Shown here in pieces: positions 1 through 7,602 of a DNA stretch of 27,477 nt. The position numbers and the translations under genes were made by a program. The stretch comes from an uncultured Gammaproteobacteria bacterium (GTDB lineage Bacteria; Pseudomonadota; Gammaproteobacteria; Steroidobacterales; JABDMI01). The notes under the pieces were generated by a model. It saw only the letters and a program-made list of their open reading frames with translations, did not search any database and had not been told where the DNA came from. Position 1 is the first letter of the stretch; every line of letters starts with the position of its first letter. The stretch lies in assembly GCA_938039225.1 (NCBI GenBank), contig CALHVH010000155.1, positions 1 to 27,477 on the forward strand, given 5' to 3'.

Positions 1-603
1 GCATCCAATCAAGTAGTCAAAGACGCGGCATTCAGTGATGAGTTACGCGATGGTACAAACTCTGATTTATTAGCCGTTTCTACCGAACAAGCCGTGTTTT
101 TAAGAGTACTTGATTACCGTGATGTCAGTCAGAAGTCATTGGATTCAGTTAAAGTCAGCTTGCGAGCTGGATTAGAGCAGAAAGCAGCAAGTGCTAAAGC
201 GACTGAATTGGGTTTAGCTCTACAGGCTGAAATTAGTTCTGAAGAAGAATTAAAACTTAAGTCTGAAGCAAATGGTTATAGTTTTACGCCGAGTACTCTA
301 TTAAATAGATCTCAAGCTGGCGTTCAACGTGATTTGCTAAACGCTATTTTCCAAGCTGAGAAACCGATTGAGAACACTGCTGTGGAACAAGGCGTTGGAC
401 TCAATAATGGGGATTACGCGATCTTTCTCCTTAATGAAGTTAAGCAGGCTGATATATCGACATTAAGTGAATCTGAAAAAGCGGCCAATGCACGCGCATT
501 AGCAAATCAGTCTGGTTTTAATGAGCTTAATGCCTATATTTCTAGTTTAAGAGAAAATGCAAATATAGAGATTCCGACTGTGCGAGACGATGCATTGAAT
601 TAA
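1..603 (+). CDS. ppiD: Peptidyl-prolyl cis-trans isomerase D (periplasmic folding chaperone), C-terminal part
   Basis: The reading frame is open from the first base of the window, so the gene starts upstream; about 200 C-terminal residues are present. PpiD is an inner-membrane-anchored periplasmic chaperone of the SurA/parvulin family that meets newly translocated proteins at the Sec exit. The visible part starts at the end of a parvulin-like domain (FSDEL, then AVFLRVLDYRD, a strand typical of PpiD) and continues into the helical SurA-like C-terminal domain. The membrane anchor and most of the parvulin domain lie outside the window. The position upstream of fabI matches the Pseudomonas ppiD-fabI order, although a symporter gene intervenes here. 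The family is clear from order and motif style, but the diagnostic N-terminus cannot be seen. Confidence 0.82.
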   Translation, partial: ASNQVVKDAAFSDELRDGTNSDLLAVSTEQAVFLRVLDYRDVSQKSLDSVKVSLRAGLEQKAASAKATELGLALQAEISSEEELKLKSEANGYSFTPSTLLNRSQAGVQRDLLNAIFQAEKPIENTAVEQGVGLNNGDYAIFLLNEVKQADISTLSESEKAANARALANQSGFNELNAYISSLRENANIEIPTVRDDALN

Positions 604-611
604 TTGCATCT

Positions 612-629
612 TAAGTTAGAATTAACTTA
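612..629 (+). terminator. Weak AT-rich hairpin after ppiD
   Basis: An inverted repeat TAAGTTA-GAAT-TAACTTA starts 9 bases after the ppiD stop and is followed by the T-rich stretch ATACTTTTGTTT. The stem is AT-rich and the T run is interrupted, so this is at best a leaky terminator or an mRNA 3'-end stabiliser before the symporter gene. Confidence 0.3.
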
Positions 630-674
630 TACTTTTGTTTACAAAAATTAATAATTAATAATAAAGAAGGGCGC

Positions 675-1988
675 ATGTTTAAAAAAATAAGCTCAATGCA
701 ATTACACTGGCAGATATTGATAGCTCTTATTCTGGCGGCAGTTGTTGGCTCTTTTTTAAATGTAGACTCTGCAATTGGTGGAGTGTCAGCTCTAGGTGTT
801 TTTAATTTTATAGGCACCCTATTTATTAATGCATTAAAAATGCTGATTGTCCCATTAATTGTTTCTTCAGTTATTGTAGGCATTGCTGGAATTGGCTCTG
901 GTGGCAATTTGGGTCGCTTAGGTGGACGTACCTTACTCTTCTATGCTGCTACCTCATTAGCTGCCATTCTGGTGGGTTTATTACTGGTTAATTTCATTAA
1001 ACCAGGTGTTGATTCAAAGGGAACACCGGTACAAAAAGAATTAGCCATTGAAAAATATGCTGAACAGGCAAAGAGCAAAGTCGGTAATCGTAACAGTGGA
1101 GATATCGTCGAAATATTTTTGAGGATGTTACCGCCCAATATCGTGAAGGCTGCAGCAGAAGGGCAAATGCTAGGCTTGATTGTGTTTAGTTTGTTGTTTG
1201 GTTTTTTTATGACAAAACTACCACACGAAAATGCCGAACCCTTATATAAATTCTGGGATGGCATTTTTAAAGTCATGATGAAAATGACAGAATTTATCAT
1301 GGCGTTTGCACCGATTGGGGTATTTGGCTTAGTGGCTGCTGTTATTATCGAAACAGGTTTTGATGCAGCAAAGCCTTTGCTGTGGTTTGCTCTAACAGTA
1401 GTTCTGGCTTTGGCTTTTCATGTCATTGTGACCATGCCCGCTTTCTTGAAGTTCATAGGTAGAGTTAGCCCATTGCGAGTCTATAAGGCAGTTTCACCGG
1501 CTTTATTAACCGCATTTTCTACTGCTTCGTCTTCAGCAACATTACCTGTGACTATGGATTGTGTTGAAAAGAATGTAGGTGTCTCAAATAAAGTAAGCAG
1601 TTTTGTACTTCCTCTTGGAGCAACGGTCAATATGAATGGTACCGCCTTATACGAATGCGTTGCTGCAATGTTTATTGCACAGGCTTACGGAATACCTTTA
1701 GGTTTTGGCGAGCAGTTTTTAATTGTAGTTACCGCTCTGTTAACCTCAATTGGTGTTGCCGGCATTCCTTCGGCATCCCTGGTAGCAATTGCGGTAATTT
1801 TACTTGCTGTCGGTTTACCCGTTGAAGCGGTAGGAGTCTTATTTGTTGTAGATAGAGTCCTAGATATGCTTAGAACCAGTGTTAATGTTCTCGGCGATGC
1901 AAGCTGTGCGACCATCATTGCATCCAGAGAGGGTGAGGCCTTATTTGATGAACGAATAGAGTTTCAAGAAGAACCACAGACAACATAA
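675..1988 (+). CDS. Dicarboxylate/amino acid:cation symporter (DAACS/SLC1 family), probably acidic amino acids
   Basis: This is a 437-residue integral membrane secondary transporter of the GltPh/EAAT fold, driven by sodium or protons. Motifs of the transport domain are visible: the serine-rich hairpin SSSATLP (285-291), NMNGT (319-323), the second hairpin GIPSAS (363-368) and the final helix DRVLDMLRTSVNVLGD (393-408). Within that helix D397, R400, T401 and N404 match the GltPh residues D394, R397, T398 and N401. The arginine contacts the side-chain carboxylate, so I infer aspartate or glutamate as substrate rather than neutral amino acids or C4-dicarboxylates. The start has an AGAAGGG ribosome-binding site. 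The gene sits alone between ppiD and fabI and ends in a strong terminator. Confidence 0.9.
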   Translation: MFKKISSMQLHWQILIALILAAVVGSFLNVDSAIGGVSALGVFNFIGTLFINALKMLIVPLIVSSVIVGIAGIGSGGNLGRLGGRTLLFYAATSLAAILVGLLLVNFIKPGVDSKGTPVQKELAIEKYAEQAKSKVGNRNSGDIVEIFLRMLPPNIVKAAAEGQMLGLIVFSLLFGFFMTKLPHENAEPLYKFWDGIFKVMMKMTEFIMAFAPIGVFGLVAAVIIETGFDAAKPLLWFALTVVLALAFHVIVTMPAFLKFIGRVSPLRVYKAVSPALLTAFSTASSSATLPVTMDCVEKNVGVSNKVSSFVLPLGATVNMNGTALYECVAAMFIAQAYGIPLGFGEQFLIVVTALLTSIGVAGIPSASLVAIAVILLAVGLPVEAVGVLFVVDRVLDMLRTSVNVLGDASCATIIASREGEALFDERIEFQEEPQTT

Positions 1989-1989
1989 T

Positions 1990-2035
1990 CACATAATAAA
2001 AAAGCCGCATTTAATGCGGCTTTTTTTATTATGTG
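1990..2035. terminator. Bidirectional intrinsic terminator between the symporter gene and fabI
   Basis: The core stem is GCCGCAT (2004-2010), loop TTA, ATGCGGC (2014-2020), flanked by an A run on the left and seven T on the right. The outer sequences CACATAATAA (1990-1999) and TTATTATGTG (2026-2035) are also complementary, so nearly the whole intergenic region folds into one hairpin that works in both directions for the convergent genes. Confidence 0.92.
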
Positions 2036-2054
2036 TTGATTCTTTGCTGACGTT

Positions 2055-2837
2055 TTAGATATTCATCATGCTCACATTTGAATACCCGCCATCAACATAG
2101 ACAACTTCTCCAGTAATACCCGCTGCTAAGTCAGAACACAAGAAAGCAGCTGTATTACCAACATCAAGAGCAGTAATATTTTTACGCAAAGGTGCGGTTT
2201 CAGTAACGTGTCCAAGAATATTTCGAAAGCCACTAATACCCGCAGCTGCAAGTGTTTTGATTGGTCCAGCCGATACGGCATTTACACGAATTCCTTCGGG
2301 ACCCATATCAGCAGCCAAGAAGCGCACACTGGCTTCTAAACTCGCTTTTGCTAAACCCATAACATTGTAATTTGGGATGGCTCGAATCGCGCCCAGGTAA
2401 CTAAGGGTAAGTAACGAACCATTACGTCCCTTGAGCATTTCTCTTCCGGCCTTAGCCAGCGCTACAAAACTATAAGCGCTAATGTCGTGAGCTATTTGAT
2501 AGCCCTCACGGGTAACGCTATCTAAAAATTTACCGGCTAACTGATCACGCGGAGCAAAACCAACGGAATGCACAATCGTATCCAGACTATCCCAATGTTT
2601 TCCCAATTCAGAAAACATGCTTTCAATTTCAGTATCATGAGCAACGTCTAATGGGAAACAAAGTTCACTGCCAAATTCAGCAGCCATTTTTTCGACCCGC
2701 GGCTGTAGTTTCTCATTTTGATAAGTAAATGCTAATTCAGCGCCTTCGCGATGCATAGCAGTTGCAATGCCATAAGCAATTGAGCGGTTACTAGCAAGTC
2801 CAACGATTAATACTCGTTTGCCACTTAAAAATCCCAT
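2055..2837 (-). CDS. fabI: Enoyl-[acyl-carrier-protein] reductase [NADH]
   Basis: FabI carries out the last step of each fatty-acid elongation round in the cytoplasm, reducing trans-2-enoyl-ACP with NADH. The 260-residue protein is a short-chain dehydrogenase-like Rossmann protein with the FabI-type nucleotide motif GLASNRSIAYGIA near residue 13. The catalytic region SYLGAIRAIPNYNVMGLAKAS places Y147, Y157 and K164 exactly where E. coli has Y146, Y156 and K163. G93 and the M160 region keep the residues of the classical triclosan-sensitive enzyme. A GGAG ribosome-binding site precedes the ATG. The gene lies downstream of mltD on the same strand, with 86 bases between them that can hold its own promoter. 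Confidence 0.97.
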   Translation of the reverse strand: MGFLSGKRVLIVGLASNRSIAYGIATAMHREGAELAFTYQNEKLQPRVEKMAAEFGSELCFPLDVAHDTEIESMFSELGKHWDSLDTIVHSVGFAPRDQLAGKFLDSVTREGYQIAHDISAYSFVALAKAGREMLKGRNGSLLTLSYLGAIRAIPNYNVMGLAKASLEASVRFLAADMGPEGIRVNAVSAGPIKTLAAAGISGFRNILGHVTETAPLRKNITALDVGNTAAFLCSDLAAGITGEVVYVDGGYSNVSMMNI

Positions 2838-2923
2838 CGTATTAACTCCAATTTTGATTAATCTAATTGCGCCTTATGTTTTTGTTTACTTAACGCATAG
2901 TGCGTATTGTAACTCAGAGTTGT

Positions 2924-4546
2924 TTATGTTGCAGATTGCTTACGTACATCAACCATGATGGTTAACACCTGACCTGGAGATAAGTATTTTTTTAGTTTTG
3001 AGCGATTCCATTCTTTAAGTTGAGAGGTTTTAACTTTAAACTTTTGGGCGATTCCCGATAAGGTATCCCCTCGACGAACCGTATATCGAATACGTTTAGT
3101 AGTGCTTGGTGCAGAGATTGATGCTGCTGAGTTGTTTTGATTATCTTTGGTCCAAATAACAAGATTTTGTCCAACTTTTAAGGTATCTCTTGGAGCCATT
3201 CCATTCCATGCGGCTACTTGACGTGTGCTAACTCCATAACGTTTAGCTATAGTCCAAAAACTATCGCCAGAACGTACTTGGTAATTTATTTTGTTACCAT
3301 TTCTGTTTCGACTTTGTAAATTATTTAAGCGAGAGTCCTTGCTTTTGGTATAAGCCGTTAAATTGGTACTTGCTTGCGGAATTAATAGATATTTACCCGC
3401 ACGTAAGTTGTTATTACGCATACCATTGGCTTGGCGAATGGCTTGAATTGTGGTTTTGTTACGACGCGCTAGAACGCCAATAGTATCGCCGGATTTAATT
3501 TTATATCTCGCAAGCTTAATGCGTTGATCTTCAGGTAGGTTTTTTAAACCTTGGCGAAGGTTCTCAGCCTGAGCATTAGGAATAAGTAAGCGATGCGGAC
3601 CTTTGGGCGCTGTTGCCCAATGATTAAATCCAGGATTAAGTTGATAAAGTGTATTGATATCAATTTCAGCAAGTTCTGCTGCTGTGGCTAAATCAATCTG
3701 CGAGCCTGTTTCAACCACTTGAAAATGCGGACCATTGGCAATCGCGGGTAATAATTCGCGTGTTGAATAGTCTTGGTAGAGTTTCTTTAGTGCTAATAAT
3801 TTGGGCACATAAGCTCTGGTTTCTTTGGGTAAGGGCAGAGACCAAAAATCAGTAGGTAGGTTTTTGCGTTTGTTTCGGCGTATGCCTTTGCGAACATTTC
3901 CTGCGCCACTGTTATAAGCCGCTATAGCAAGCATCCAGTCACCATTAAATTCTCGATGTAAACTTTCTAGATAATTTAAAGCGGCATTGGTAGAGTCTAA
4001 AACATCTCGTCTGCCGTCATACCACCAATTTTGTTTAACACCTAAGTACTTTCCTGTTCCAGGAATAATTTGCCATAGACCAGCAGCACGACCATGCGAG
4101 TAGGCAAATGCATCAAAGGCACTTTCAACTATAGGAAGAAGCGCCAGTTCCATGGGTAAGTTTCTTTTCTGAAGCTCTTGAGTGATGTGATACATATACA
4201 AGTCAGCTCGCGACCATACACGTTGCATGTATTCTGGATGGCGCTTATACCAGTTGTATTGGGAATTGATACGTTTTGTAGCTTCACTGCTGGTTTGCTC
4301 TGGAAGGGTAAAATTATATATCAAGGAATCATAAATACGCCCTGAAATAAAAGCAGTACTTTGAAGTGCAAGAGCTGCTTCGTTATCACTAGGCGGCTCG
4401 TCAATGACTATGTAATCTATGCCCTCAATAAAACGTGGTTTTTCAATTTCAATTGCTTGTTGAGTATCAGCATTTACAGCGATTAAAAAAAATGAACTAA
4501 GCACAAGACAAAAAGCTTTGTGCAAATTAGAAATATTGATTGGCAT
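2924..4546 (-). CDS. mltD: Lytic murein transglycosylase D with three LysM domains
   Basis: MltD cleaves the MurNAc-GlcNAc bond of peptidoglycan and leaves a 1,6-anhydroMurNAc end. The 540 residues comprise a signal peptide (about 1-26), an SLT goose-lysozyme-like domain (about 115-255) with the catalytic glutamate E141 in PIVESAF, the GLWQIIPGT motif (156-164), AAYNSGAGNV (209-218), and three peptidoglycan-binding LysM repeats (about 348-390, 422-465, 488-531). E. coli MltD is a lipoprotein, but here no lipobox cysteine is present: the signal peptide ends LIAVNA-D, which looks like a signal peptidase I site, so the protein may be soluble in the periplasm. It is followed by fabI and preceded by gloB on the same strand, 35 bases apart. 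Confidence 0.95.
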   Translation of the reverse strand: MPINISNLHKAFCLVLSSFFLIAVNADTQQAIEIEKPRFIEGIDYIVIDEPPSDNEAALALQSTAFISGRIYDSLIYNFTLPEQTSSEATKRINSQYNWYKRHPEYMQRVWSRADLYMYHITQELQKRNLPMELALLPIVESAFDAFAYSHGRAAGLWQIIPGTGKYLGVKQNWWYDGRRDVLDSTNAALNYLESLHREFNGDWMLAIAAYNSGAGNVRKGIRRNKRKNLPTDFWSLPLPKETRAYVPKLLALKKLYQDYSTRELLPAIANGPHFQVVETGSQIDLATAAELAEIDINTLYQLNPGFNHWATAPKGPHRLLIPNAQAENLRQGLKNLPEDQRIKLARYKIKSGDTIGVLARRNKTTIQAIRQANGMRNNNLRAGKYLLIPQASTNLTAYTKSKDSRLNNLQSRNRNGNKINYQVRSGDSFWTIAKRYGVSTRQVAAWNGMAPRDTLKVGQNLVIWTKDNQNNSAASISAPSTTKRIRYTVRRGDTLSGIAQKFKVKTSQLKEWNRSKLKKYLSPGQVLTIMVDVRKQSAT

Positions 4547-4581
4547 ATTTTTTTCTTGTTATTGAATTTATTAAATAGTGT

Positions 4582-5382
4582 TTAGAAATTATCTTTTAGT
4601 TTTCTTAGTGTAGCAAAGGTGTCTATCGGTTTATTGAGTAATTCTTCTTTTGAAAGCTTGCTAATATTAGCTAAGCTTAGTTGTAAACTTTCATTTGCAC
4701 AATGCAAAAAAGGGTTTATTTTTTTCTCTAAAGCAATCGTGCTTGGTAGAGTGATTTTGTTTTTAGCGCGCAGGGCAATTACATAATCATTGTAGGCTGA
4801 AATATCGCTATTGTCAGGTTCTGCATAACAAGCAAATTTTAGATTTGCCTCAGTATATTCATGAGTGCAGTAAACGGCTGTTTCCTCAGGAAGATCGGCT
4901 AATTTAGATAAGCTCTCATAAAATTCTTTGGGCGTTCCTTCAAACATTCTTCCACAACCGCCACTAAACAAGGTGTCTCCGCAAAAGACTGACCTATGAC
5001 CATAATAGGCAATATGACCTAGAGTATGGCCAGGTAAATCAATAATTGAAAAATTTAAATGGGTGTTTTTAATATTAATTGTATCGGCGTGGCCCAAATT
5101 AAAATCAATACCTTGTATGGATTCCATGGCAGGCCCATAAACTGGGACTGAGAATTCTTGCTTGAGTTCCAGCAAGCCACCAACATGGTCATGGTGGTGA
5201 TGAGTAATCAGAATGGCTTGTAAATTCCATTTTTTGTTTCTTATGGCATTTTTTACAACATTGGCGTCGCCTGGATCCACCACAGCAATATTTTGTGGGT
5301 TTTCCGTATCGTGGATTACCCAAATATAGTTATCTTGAAACGCCGCAAGAGGGCTTACCTTGAGTGTTTTGGTTTCTGACAT
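4582..5382 (-). CDS. gloB: Hydroxyacylglutathione hydrolase (glyoxalase II)
   Basis: This enzyme hydrolyses S-D-lactoylglutathione to D-lactate and glutathione, the second step of methylglyoxal detoxification. The 266-residue metallo-beta-lactamase-fold protein has the dinuclear metal motif THHHHDH at 60-66, further ligands H119 (in PGHT), D136 (in CGDTLFSGGCGRMFEGT) and H174 (in CTHEYT). The CGRMFEGT loop and the C-terminal helical substrate domain are typical of GloB. The start codon is 40 bases from the divergent methyltransferase gene, as in the E. coli gloB-yafS arrangement, so both promoters must overlap or lie within the neighbouring coding sequence. Confidence 0.96.
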   Translation of the reverse strand: MSETKTLKVSPLAAFQDNYIWVIHDTENPQNIAVVDPGDANVVKNAIRNKKWNLQAILITHHHHDHVGGLLELKQEFSVPVYGPAMESIQGIDFNLGHADTINIKNTHLNFSIIDLPGHTLGHIAYYGHRSVFCGDTLFSGGCGRMFEGTPKEFYESLSKLADLPEETAVYCTHEYTEANLKFACYAEPDNSDISAYNDYVIALRAKNKITLPSTIALEKKINPFLHCANESLQLSLANISKLSKEELLNKPIDTFATLRKLKDNF

Positions 5383-5422
5383 GGTAAACTCATCACATGT
5401 TGTTGATCTGTGAGCTATTGTA

Positions 5423-6208
5423 ATGCAGTCTTACTGGTGGGAAAGCCCTTATGGCAATTTTGTTTTACAGCAGGAGTCTAAACTTCTGCAACAAGCCTTA
5501 AGTAATTCGGCTAATAAGTCGGTTGCCTTAATCTGTGATTCGTCTGTACATCAGGGTCTGGTCGGGGATTCTTTGGGCATAAATAAGCCATGTGTATTTA
5601 ATGCACGCTTTATGGATTCACATCTTTGTGCCACGACAACAGGTGAAAATATAGAAACCGATAGTGTTGATTGGGTAGTGTTGTGGCATGGTTTGGAGCA
5701 AATGCAAGATCCGCGAGCATTATTGAGAGAGGTCACAAGAATTTTAAGTGATGGTGGGCGTTTGACCGTTTTTGGGTTTAATCCCTTGAGAAAATTATCT
5801 CGTAAATTTTGGTTTTGGAAAGATAAAACCGTTTCCAATATTCAAAATGAATTAAGTCTATTTCGTTTGAATGATTGGTTACGTTTATTAAATTACGATG
5901 TAACGCAAATTAATACACTGGTTTCACCAAACCTTTCAAGAATAAATTTTCATAGAGAAAAGTGCAGTGCTATTCAAAGAGTCAACACCTTTCCTTTATT
6001 GGGTTTAATCTACCACTATGAAGCCAGCTTAAAGCACTTTACGCTAACGCCTATGCGAATGACAAAACGTTCACCTAAGAAAAGTGCTTTGCAATTAGTT
6101 AATCACAACCGAAAACTAAAGCAATCAGCGTTAAATAAAAAAGTTAATGTAAATTTAGTGCCAGTCCCAGTAAAATCTACTCATCATCCAAAAGACTACC
6201 AAGATTAA
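5423..6208 (+). CDS. Class I SAM-dependent methyltransferase-like protein (YafS-like)
   Basis: The 261-residue protein occupies the position of E. coli yafS between gloB and rnhA. The central part has the late-strand pattern of Rossmann methyltransferases: SVDWVVLWHGLEQMQDP (81-97), then the helix ALLREVTRILSDGGRLTVFGFNPL (99-122). The glycine-rich SAM motif I expected near residues 35-50 is not canonical (ALICDSSVHQGLVGDSLG), so cofactor binding is not assured. The C-terminal 50 residues are basic and low in complexity. The stop overlaps the rnhA start as TAATG, which points to translational coupling. The substrate is unknown. Confidence 0.7.
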   Translation: MQSYWWESPYGNFVLQQESKLLQQALSNSANKSVALICDSSVHQGLVGDSLGINKPCVFNARFMDSHLCATTTGENIETDSVDWVVLWHGLEQMQDPRALLREVTRILSDGGRLTVFGFNPLRKLSRKFWFWKDKTVSNIQNELSLFRLNDWLRLLNYDVTQINTLVSPNLSRINFHREKCSAIQRVNTFPLLGLIYHYEASLKHFTLTPMRMTKRSPKKSALQLVNHNRKLKQSALNKKVNVNLVPVPVKSTHHPKDYQD

Positions 6209-6708
6209 TGACAAACACACTCGGCCTGACAAAAAAAGACTTACCGCATGTAATTATTCATACTGATGGTGCGTGTCGCGGTAATCCTGGCCCTGGTGGG
6301 TGGGGAGCAATATTACGTGCTCAAGGTAAACATGATGGTAAGTATAAAAAAATTAAGGGTTCTGAAGAAGTGTCTACCAATAATCGAATGGAGTTAACTG
6401 CTGCGATTATGGCCTTACGAGCACTTAAAAAGCGTACTTTGGTTGATTTGCATACCGATTCTAAATATGTTCAGCAAGGAATATTAGAATGGATGGAAGG
6501 TTGGAAAAAACGAGCTTGGAGAACCGCCGCAAAAAAACCAGTTAAAAATAAAGACCTTTGGCAGGAATTAGATAAAGAAGCCCAACGGCATGAAATCACT
6601 TGGCATTGGATCAAAGGGCATGCAGGCCATGCTGATAATGAACTGGCCGATGAGTTAGCCAATGAAGCGGTTGATATAATGCTTGCCGAGCAGTCAAAAA
6701 TTATTTAA
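6208..6708 (+). CDS. rnhA: Ribonuclease HI
   Basis: RNase HI cleaves the RNA strand of RNA-DNA hybrids, removing R-loops and replication primers. The 166-residue protein shows the family motif IHTDGACRGNPGPGGWG, and the catalytic set D20, E62 (NRMELTA), D84 (LHTDSKYV) and D148, with the general-base histidine H138, spaced as in E. coli D10/E48/D70/D134/H124. The basic protrusion (KKRAWRTAAKKPVKN) that binds the hybrid is present. It is coupled to the upstream methyltransferase gene by the TAATG overlap and is followed by dnaQ after 12 bases. Confidence 0.97.
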   Translation: MTNTLGLTKKDLPHVIIHTDGACRGNPGPGGWGAILRAQGKHDGKYKKIKGSEEVSTNNRMELTAAIMALRALKKRTLVDLHTDSKYVQQGILEWMEGWKKRAWRTAAKKPVKNKDLWQELDKEAQRHEITWHWIKGHAGHADNELADELANEAVDIMLAEQSKII

Positions 6709-6720
6709 GAGAAAACTCAT

Positions 6721-7419
6721 ATGCGACAAATAGTACTGGATACTGAAACTACAGGATTAGAACCTAGACAAGGTCATAGGATTATTGAGATTGGGTGTAT
6801 TGAATTAATTGATAGACGACCAACGCGTAATGATTTTCATGTGTATCTTAATCCTGAGCGCGATATCGATGCTGGGGCAGAAGCGGTGCATGGATTGTCT
6901 TCAGAGTTTTTAAGTTCCAAACCCTTATTTGCCAATATTGTTGAGGATTTTCTTGAATATGTAGGTGATGCCGAACTGGTTATTCATAATGCCCCATTTG
7001 ATATGGGCTTTTTAAATCATGAGTTAGCTTTATTGAAACCGGCAAGAGCAAACCTTGAATCGCAGTGTTCAGTATTAGATACCTTACCGATGGCGAGAAA
7101 AATGCATCCAGGACAAAGAAACAGTCTGGATGCTCTATGCAAGCGTTACGCTGTGGATAATTCAGGTCGTGATTTACACGGTGCATTACTTGATGCTCGC
7201 TTATTGGCAGATGTTTATTTAGCAATGACCGGTGGTCAGGAAACGCTTTTTGGAGCGGAGAGTGCCAGCGAAACCGCGAGCGACGAAGGCAAGTTCGAAA
7301 TTGACCCTCAACTGAACTTAGTTCTCAAAGCTGCAAGTGCTGAAGAATGCGTCAGTCATGAGCAATTTTTGGATAAATTAGCGGCAAAAGCTGGACAAGA
7401 TATTTGGCGCCAACAGTAG
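6721..7419 (+). CDS. dnaQ: DNA polymerase III epsilon subunit (3'-5' proofreading exonuclease)
   Basis: Epsilon proofreads for the alpha subunit of the replicase. The 232-residue protein has the DnaQ-like exonuclease fold with D7 and E9 (LDTETTGLEP), D94 (HNAPFDMGFL), H153 and D158 (DLHGALLDA), the DEDDh set, matching E. coli D12/E14/D103/H162/D167. After residue 180 comes a linker and a short C-terminal segment ending DIWRQQ that would bind the polymerase PHP domain. In E. coli rnhA and dnaQ are divergent; here they are co-directional and 12 bases apart. No tRNA gene follows, unlike E. coli. Confidence 0.95.
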   Translation: MRQIVLDTETTGLEPRQGHRIIEIGCIELIDRRPTRNDFHVYLNPERDIDAGAEAVHGLSSEFLSSKPLFANIVEDFLEYVGDAELVIHNAPFDMGFLNHELALLKPARANLESQCSVLDTLPMARKMHPGQRNSLDALCKRYAVDNSGRDLHGALLDARLLADVYLAMTGGQETLFGAESASETASDEGKFEIDPQLNLVLKAASAEECVSHEQFLDKLAAKAGQDIWRQQ

Positions 7420-7602
7420 TTTTTGTTTTTTACTTAGACTTATTGAGTTCTTACTAGGCAAGCATGCGTAAACGCGTTAAAATTCGTTAAATAACACGCG
7501 CTTAAGTTACTTATATTCTAATAGTAGAAAAAAATAATTTAATGCAGCACATTCTTCAAGTGCATCCAAGCAAATCATTACAATAATCGAAAAGGGCCTC
7601 CA

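Noticed and set aside
611..907. Minus-strand reading frame of 98 codons overlapping the symporter gene start
   Set aside because: It lies opposite a clear DAACS gene, has no recognisable protein pattern and is an antisense shadow.
2893..2905. ACGCA-TAG-TGCGT palindrome upstream of fabI as an operator
   Set aside because: Arms of five bases are short, and it does not match the FadR, FabR or DesT patterns I know.
7420..7602. Possible tRNA gene after dnaQ, as in E. coli
   Set aside because: No cloverleaf, T-loop sequence or CCA end can be found in the region.
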